A stretch of 64,000 nt of DNA, from NCBI RefSeq assembly GCF_013149275.1, contig NZ_JABGNA010000015.1:1-64000 (forward strand). Direction: 5' to 3'. A program made the position numbers and the translations under genes. Shown here piece by piece: positions 58,906 to 64,000 of this stretch. Each line of letters opens with the position of its first letter. The stretch's first letter is position 1. Below the pieces are notes generated by a model. It made no database searches, was not told the origin of the DNA, and was given only the letters and a program-made list of their open reading frames with translations. The DNA comes from Mucilaginibacter sp. SG564. GTDB taxonomy: Bacteria; Bacteroidota; Bacteroidia; Sphingobacteriales; Sphingobacteriaceae.

Positions 58906-59484
58906 TTACTTTTTCTCTTCAAAAAAATAAACCGCAAGCATGATGGCTGTGGTGTTGCCCAAATTTTTAGGTGTATGTGGAATGCGGCCGTCAAATAGCA
59001 TAGAATCGCCTTGATGTATGGCTATCCGGTCGTCATTAAACTGGTATTCTATTTCGCCCTGCAAAATGTATTTGTACTCAAAGGCATCTGTTTCCACAAG
59101 CGGGCGTGTAGCGCCTGGCTCCAATTCCAGGATCACAATGTCGACAGTAGATTGCGTTATGGATTGGGTAAAGATGCGTTGGTAATGAAAACCGATAGCA
59201 TGTTCTTTTTCAAAATGATCATACTCATGTTTGCGTTTTATCAGTATCGGTAAATGATCACTTTTTGAGCGGATGTCTTTAAAAAACTCGTTCAGGTCAA
59301 TTTCCAGGGCTTTGATAATATCTATCAATACCATTAATGATGGTATGGTGCGGCTATTCTCAATCTGTGATATCAATCCTTTACTTACATTGGCCCGTAT
59401 GGCCAGTTCCTGTACGGTGATGTTTTTTTCGCGGCGACGTTCTTTTATCCGGTTACTGATCTGTATCAGTATATCTTCTTCCAT
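58906..59484 (-). CDS. XRE family regulator with C-terminal cupin domain
   Basis: A 192-residue protein. Residues 5-65 are a lambda-type HTH (RRREKNITVQELAIRANVSKGLISQIENSRTIPSL); residues 115-190 are a small cupin (LELEPGATRP, EYKYILQGEIEYQF, GDSMLFDGRIPHTPKNLG). Such regulators sense a small metabolite through the cupin. It is divergent from the PhnZ-like gene and sits among the phosphonate-type genes, so it is the likely local regulator. Confidence 0.88.
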   Translation of the reverse strand: MEEDILIQISNRIKERRREKNITVQELAIRANVSKGLISQIENSRTIPSLMVLIDIIKALEIDLNEFFKDIRSKSDHLPILIKRKHEYDHFEKEHAIGFHYQRIFTQSITQSTVDIVILELEPGATRPLVETDAFEYKYILQGEIEYQFNDDRIAIHQGDSMLFDGRIPHTPKNLGNTTAIMLAVYFFEEKK

Positions 59485-59740
59485 TATTTAGTTTCCAATT
59501 AGCGGGTGCAAAGTAGTGGTCAAAATCCAAAAGTCAAAATTCAAAAAATCTCCATCCATTAAAGTGATACCATAAATTGACACGGGAAAGCCTTCAAAAC
59601 GGGCACTTAATCACCTAGTAATGATATTAATGAGTTAATAACGTATAACCCAGGGTTAATATTAAGCGAAAACGATATTTTACAAACATTTAATATTTTC
59701 ATAATGTGGATACCCTTTATTTGCAAAAAATAAACTAACC

Positions 59741-60325
59741 ATGGCTTTTTCTCAATATGATCCCCAGGCTGTTGTAAATGAAGTGTTTTCACTTTATGAA
59801 AAATTTGGCGACGAAGATTATATAGGCGAACCGGTTTCACAACTGGAGCACATGTCGCAGGCTGCTGCTTTGGCACAGGCCGAAGGTTTTGACGATGAAG
59901 TAATACTGGCCGCTTTTTTTCATGATATTGGTCATCTGTGTGCGGATGCCGAGGAGGCGGGAAGCATGGATGGTATGGGTAATGTTGATCATGAAAAATT
60001 AGGTGCCGATTACTTGCTGGAGCGTGGTTTTTCTGAAAGAGTGGCCAACCTGGTGCAGGGCCACGTAATAGCGAAGCGTTATCTTACTTATAAATACCCA
60101 GAATACTATAACCGGCTATCTGATGCCAGCAAAGGAACGCTGGAGTTTCAGGGTGGTGTAATGACCGAAGAAGAGGCCACTGATTTTGAATTAAACCCTG
60201 ATGCCGAGCTAATTATACGTTTGCGGTATTGGGATGATATGGCCAAAGAAATGCACCAGCCTGTAAATAATATCGATTATTTAAAATCTATCGCACTAAC
60301 CCACCTGCAACTGGTAAATAGTTGA
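59741..60325 (+). CDS. PhnZ-like HD-domain oxygenase (2-amino-1-hydroxyethylphosphonate dioxygenase family)
   Basis: A 194-residue HD protein. DYIGEPVSQLEH (26-37) has Tyr27 and Glu30 with the spacing of the gating Tyr/Glu pair of PhnZ; ligands H37, H61-D62 (FHDIGH), and later His in VDHEKLGAD and QGHVIAKRYL plus Asp in LRYWDDMAKE match its mixed-valent diiron site. SDASKGTLEFQGGVMTEEE (about 125-143) is another PhnZ-family stretch. PhnZ oxidatively cleaves the C-P bond of hydroxylated aminoethylphosphonate to glycine and phosphate; TmpB relatives use a trimethylated substrate. Leads toward the SusC gene 180 bases on. Confidence 0.82.
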   Translation: MAFSQYDPQAVVNEVFSLYEKFGDEDYIGEPVSQLEHMSQAAALAQAEGFDDEVILAAFFHDIGHLCADAEEAGSMDGMGNVDHEKLGADYLLERGFSERVANLVQGHVIAKRYLTYKYPEYYNRLSDASKGTLEFQGGVMTEEEATDFELNPDAELIIRLRYWDDMAKEMHQPVNNIDYLKSIALTHLQLVNS

Positions 60326-60505
60326 TATTTCTATATTAAGTTTTTGTAAGCGATATGTAATTCCGTTGTTACAAAAACCGCCTGCTTAACACAGGGTGAA
60401 CATAAGATTAAGTATAGCTTAATACTAAATTGGTTTACTAATAATAAACAAAGTTTAGTATTGCTGTATGAAAAAATCAATCCTTTCACCATTAAATTTT
60501 AGCAG

Positions 60506-63500
60506 ATGAACAAGTTTTACCAGAGACTAAAAAACCTTATCACGGTTTTATTATTTTGTATTACGCCATCTATTTTATTTGGACAAACCAAAATAAGCGG
60601 TACAGTTACCGACGAAAACCATTTGCCGCTTCCGGGAGTAAGTGTGAAAATTAAAGATCAAAACAAGGGTACTGTTACCGATGTGGATGGTCATTACTTT
60701 ATTACAGCTTCTAACGGTCAAACGCTCGTTTTTACATTTATAGGCTACACCCCGCAATCAGTAGTAGTGGGCGATAAAGCCATTGTTAATGTAAGCATGA
60801 ATGGTAACAGCAAAACGCTTAACGAGGTTGTTGTAACCGCTCTTGGTGTTAAAAAGGAAACCCGCCGTATTGGCTACGCCCTGCAGGCGGTTAACGGTGC
60901 CGATGTTACCACCGCGCGTGACCCTAACCCTATTACCGGTTTAACAGGTAAGGTGGCCGGTTTATCAGTAGGTCCATCAGCAGAGCTATTAGGCAATCCA
61001 TCGGTATTAATAAGGGGTAACTCGGTAACTTTATATGTTGTTGACGGTTTCCCGATCAATACTGATACCTATAATATCAGCCCTGATGATATTGAAACCT
61101 ACACTGTACTGAAAGGCCCGGCCGCGGCCGCCTTATATGGTAGTCGTGCACAAAACGGTGCTATCCTGATCACTACCAAAAAAGGTGAAAAGAACAAAAA
61201 AGGCCTTACTGTTGATATCAACAGCAGTACAGTAATGAACACCGGCTTCCTGGCATTTCCGCGTACGCAAAACTCATATGGCCCGGGTGAAAACACCTTT
61301 TATACCTTCGTTGACGGTAAAGGCGGTGCACCAGGTGGTGTGGATAGCGATTATGACGTTTGGGGGCCGTATTTTGCCGGTCAGTTAATACCTCAGTATG
61401 ACAGCCCTGTTGTTAATGGTGTACGCCAGGGAACCCCATGGGTGGCCCGTGGTAAAGATAACCTGAAAAACTTTTTGAAAACAGGTTACCAAACCAACAA
61501 TAACATTTCATTAGGTTCTGTGGGTGATACTTACGTAACCCGTTTCTCGGTTTCACAACAGCACCAAACCAGCTACATCCCGGCACAATACCTGGATATA
61601 GCCAATGCTAACTTCTACGCTTCATTTACCCCTACCAGCCGTTGGAAATTTGAGGCCAACGTTGATTTCAACAGACAATCAACTGATAACTTCCCAGACG
61701 TTCAATACGGCCCGAACAGTATCATTTATAACATTGCCGTTTGGACTGGCGCCGACTGGAATGTGAATGCACCTGATATCAAAGCTATCTGGCAGCCAGG
61801 TAAAGAAGGTGTTCAATCGGTATTTGCCGAATACACCCGTTACCACAACCCCTGGTTGTTAACCGAAAAATGGACAAGAGGTCACTATAAAAATGACATC
61901 TACGGATATTTGTCTGGGAATTTTAAGGTTAATGATAATTTGAATGTTACTTTACGTTCACAGATCGATACCTATAACATCTTACGCACAGAGGATCTGC
62001 CATTCTCGGCCCACCCTTACGGTCGCGAAGGTAACCAGGGCGATTATCGCGAGGACCGCCGCAACCTGTTTGACAACAATACAGAGTTGATGTTGAACTA
62101 TAACTACACCGTTAAAAAATTCCTGAACTTATCGGGTGTGGTAGGTTCAAACTTACGCAGCTTCAACTATAATTCCAGCTGGACATCAACCGATTATTTG
62201 AACGTGCCAGAGGTTTATACCTTCGCCAACTCCAGAAACGCCGTACAATCAACCGCCTTTAGTTCAGAAGAACGTGTATTAAGTGGTTATTACTCTTTGG
62301 ATGCTACATTTGGTAAATATGCTACCTTATCAAGCACCGGTCGTGTTGATAAATCGTCGGCATTTCAAAATGTAACTACCTATTATTATCCAAGTATATC
62401 GGCAGCTACGGTAATCTCTGATTATATTAAACTGCCAGAGGTTATTTCTTTCTTAAAAGCAAGGGCATCATACTCAACAGTTAAATCCGATGCTTCGAGC
62501 CCAACTATTGGTCCTGCTCCTTTCAATGCAATTTCGGTATATGGTGGCCAAACAACAACCAGTAACCCAAATTCAAACCCGTTATTCTTAAATCCGCTGG
62601 GCTATGGCAGTACTTACAACTCACCATACAACGGCCCAAGCTATCAGCTTAATCCATTTTACTTAACCAGTAAACCATATAACAGTCAGCCTGCTGCTTC
62701 TGCTTCAGATTTCCTTTATCAGCCAGGCATCAAAACATCAACCCGTGTTAACTACGAGGAAGGTTTTGATATTAAATTCTTACAAAATCGTTTAGGTCTT
62801 TCTGCTACCGCGTTCCAATACATTGATGGTCCGCAGATATTGGCCAATAGTATATCAACCGCTACCGGTTATACTACTTTATACCTGAATGCCTTAAAAA
62901 CTAAAAAAACAGGTTATGAAGCTTCAATAGAAGGTACACCCATTAAAAATTGGGGTGGCTTTACCTGGAATGTTTTAGTTAACGTATCAACGTTTAAAGA
63001 TGTTTATGAAGAGTTGCCTCCGGGACAAAACACCTATCAACAGTTCTTTAAACAAGGTGATCGTACCGATAAATTATATGGTACGGCCTTCGCCAGGACC
63101 CCTCAAGGTCAGATCATCAATGATGCTGCAGGGAAACCATTGGCTTTACCGGTTCCTCAATACTTGGGTAATGAAAATGCCAAATACCAGTGGAGTGTTG
63201 CCAATAAAGTGCGCTACAAAAACTTTAACCTGGGTTTCCAATTTGACGGCTCTGTTGGTGGTGTAATTATTGATTACATGCACAATAAAACCATGCGTGG
63301 TGGTTCAAACATTGAAACGGCTACAGGCGCATTGGGTGATGCTCGTTATAAAGACTGGCAAAACTTTGGTAAAAAAGACTATAATGGCAGTTATGTAGGT
63401 GAAGGTGTAACTGTATCAAACGGAGCTTCCATCAATTATGATCCAACAACCGGCAAAATAACAAATTACGGCGCGCTGCAATACTCACCAAACAAACAAA

Positions 63501-63802
63501 CTGCGTTGGTGCAGGATTACGTGAGTAAATACTACAATGTTGATGAGTCAAACCTCATGAGCAAAACATTCTCTAAACTGCGCGAAGTAACGCTGGGTTA
63601 TGATTTCCCGAAAGCATGGCTGGATAAATCATTCATCAGAAAAGCATCAGTATCGGTTTATGGTCGTAACTTATTGTATTTCTATGGTGACAAACGCTTT
63701 AAGGATGTGGATTTAGATCAATATAACTACGCTACTTCAAGCACTGTTTTACAGTCGCCAACGGTACGTAGCTATGGTGTTAACTTAAATGTATCATTCT
63801 AA
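60506..63802 (+). CDS. SusC/RagA family TonB-linked outer membrane protein
   Basis: A 1098-residue TonB-dependent transporter. Signal peptide about 1-26, carboxypeptidase-D-like domain 28-99 (ISGTVTDENHLPLPGVSVKI), plug domain from NEVVVTALGVKKETR (about 105) through GAILITTKKG (about 225) and a 22-strand barrel to the C-terminal VNLNVSF ending in Phe. The SusC plug motif YVVDGFPI and the gate ETYTVLKGPAAAALYG are intact. It is 18 bases from a SusD gene, forming a SusCD import pair, and 180 bases after the PhnZ-like gene on the same strand, so uptake of a phosphonate, phospholipid or glycan-linked substrate is possible. Confidence 0.92.
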   Translation: MNKFYQRLKNLITVLLFCITPSILFGQTKISGTVTDENHLPLPGVSVKIKDQNKGTVTDVDGHYFITASNGQTLVFTFIGYTPQSVVVGDKAIVNVSMNGNSKTLNEVVVTALGVKKETRRIGYALQAVNGADVTTARDPNPITGLTGKVAGLSVGPSAELLGNPSVLIRGNSVTLYVVDGFPINTDTYNISPDDIETYTVLKGPAAAALYGSRAQNGAILITTKKGEKNKKGLTVDINSSTVMNTGFLAFPRTQNSYGPGENTFYTFVDGKGGAPGGVDSDYDVWGPYFAGQLIPQYDSPVVNGVRQGTPWVARGKDNLKNFLKTGYQTNNNISLGSVGDTYVTRFSVSQQHQTSYIPAQYLDIANANFYASFTPTSRWKFEANVDFNRQSTDNFPDVQYGPNSIIYNIAVWTGADWNVNAPDIKAIWQPGKEGVQSVFAEYTRYHNPWLLTEKWTRGHYKNDIYGYLSGNFKVNDNLNVTLRSQIDTYNILRTEDLPFSAHPYGREGNQGDYREDRRNLFDNNTELMLNYNYTVKKFLNLSGVVGSNLRSFNYNSSWTSTDYLNVPEVYTFANSRNAVQSTAFSSEERVLSGYYSLDATFGKYATLSSTGRVDKSSAFQNVTTYYYPSISAATVISDYIKLPEVISFLKARASYSTVKSDASSPTIGPAPFNAISVYGGQTTTSNPNSNPLFLNPLGYGSTYNSPYNGPSYQLNPFYLTSKPYNSQPAASASDFLYQPGIKTSTRVNYEEGFDIKFLQNRLGLSATAFQYIDGPQILANSISTATGYTTLYLNALKTKKTGYEASIEGTPIKNWGGFTWNVLVNVSTFKDVYEELPPGQNTYQQFFKQGDRTDKLYGTAFARTPQGQIINDAAGKPLALPVPQYLGNENAKYQWSVANKVRYKNFNLGFQFDGSVGGVIIDYMHNKTMRGGSNIETATGALGDARYKDWQNFGKKDYNGSYVGEGVTVSNGASINYDPTTGKITNYGALQYSPNKQTALVQDYVSKYYNVDESNLMSKTFSKLREVTLGYDFPKAWLDKSFIRKASVSVYGRNLLYFYGDKRFKDVDLDQYNYATSSTVLQSPTVRSYGVNLNVSF

Positions 63803-63820
63803 TTTAAAAATTAAATAATG

Positions 63821-64000
63821 ATGAAAAAGATATTTATCAATTACTTACTGCCTGTATTTATGGTATTGGCGGTAACGGGCTGTAAAAAGAGCTTTGAAGA
63901 TCTGACCAAAAATAACAACGTTCCAAGTACGGTACCTGCCTCGCTGTTGTTTAATGGTATATTAAACAGAATGGCCGATCTGCCGCAAACCAGTAATGAG
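63821..64000 (+). CDS. SusD/RagB family lipoprotein, N-terminal part (continues off the window)
   Basis: About 60 residues are visible, starting MKKIFINYLLPVFMVLAVTGC with lipobox AVTGC, then KKSFEDLTKNNNVPSTVPAS and LLFNGILNRMADLPQTSNE. An ATG three bases upstream is equally possible. The first helix after the lipobox matches the SusD-like surface lipoprotein fold. It pairs with the preceding SusC. The rest, including the substrate-binding region, is outside the window. Confidence 0.8.
   Translation, partial: MKKIFINYLLPVFMVLAVTGCKKSFEDLTKNNNVPSTVPASLLFNGILNRMADLPQTSNE

Noticed and set aside
1..64000. CRISPR array, prophage or insertion sequence.
   Set aside because: No regularly spaced direct repeats, no cas, integrase, transposase or phage structural genes are visible; the repeats present are isolated palindromes.

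Overview
The window is a stretch of a Bacteroidota chromosome, most like the family Sphingobacteriaceae (Mucilaginibacter/Pedobacter type). The evidence is a gliding-motility lipoprotein (GldB), a type IX secretion C-terminal sorting domain on a giant subtilisin, a SusC/SusD pair, promoters of the Bacteroidota type (-7 box TAnnTTTG), many short lipoproteins, moderate GC content and a large load of short palindromic intergenic repeats. There is no prophage, insertion sequence, CRISPR array or canonical tRNA/rRNA gene.

Layout. 1-1070: the 5' end of a nagB-like deaminase gene, then a gene-free kilobase with two candidate small RNAs ending in terminators and a large imperfect palindrome. 1071-8137: PhyH-type dioxygenase, short-chain dehydrogenase, a secreted permuted-papain-like protein, DNA topoisomerase IV subunit A (parC) and a small membrane protein. 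8238-15620: aldose epimerase-like protein, HD hydrolase, the DUF6702 / HupE-UreJ / M1 peptidase group, DoxX, MsrA and an e(P4)-type acid phosphatase. 15931-20518: an MGT glycosyltransferase with a GlxA-type regulator, a tandem pair of SRPBCC proteins and an alpha/beta hydrolase; direct repeats between regulator and SRPBCC genes look like operators. 21098-22408: a DASH-type cryptochrome. 22577-27093: 2-oxoglutarate dehydrogenase E1 and a double-lipoyl E2. 27308-31523: a DUF4349 lipoprotein gene broken by one in-frame stop, a small membrane protein, gldB and nadE. 31917-40494: a type IX secreted subtilisin, an outer-membrane-type protein, gamma-glutamyltransferase, MarR regulator and two FKBP lipoproteins. 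40495-43610: a translationally coupled operon ending in a class I photolyase. 44088-50542: DinB, lipoprotein, TetR/AarF pair, thioredoxin, esterase-like hydrolase and DUF1624 membrane protein. 50629-54982: ArnT-like glycosyltransferase and a Tat-exported phosphocholine-type phospholipase C. 55138-64000: a gene group for C-P compounds (TIGR03364 amine oxidase, DUF5690 transporter, PhnX-like hydrolase, cupin regulator, PhnZ-like oxygenase) leading into SusC and SusD.

Two observations stand out. First, the two photolyase loci, about 20 kb apart and on opposite strands, are each preceded by a copy of the same roughly 260-base element: a strong hairpin whose distal stem differs but stays paired, then TGTTAAAA-type boxes and an AT-rich end. 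It has the look of a shared light or DNA-damage control leader, and I do not recognise it. Second, the right end looks like a self-contained organophosphonate-use locus coupled to a SusC/SusD outer-membrane importer. The PhnX-like protein keeps an MGxxK motif and the PhnZ-like protein keeps the Tyr/Glu pair and the HD metal ligands of that family.

Repeats are a second theme. At least six families of short palindromic elements sit between genes, and two may have been drawn into coding sequence (start of the AarF-like kinase, end of the DUF5690 transporter).
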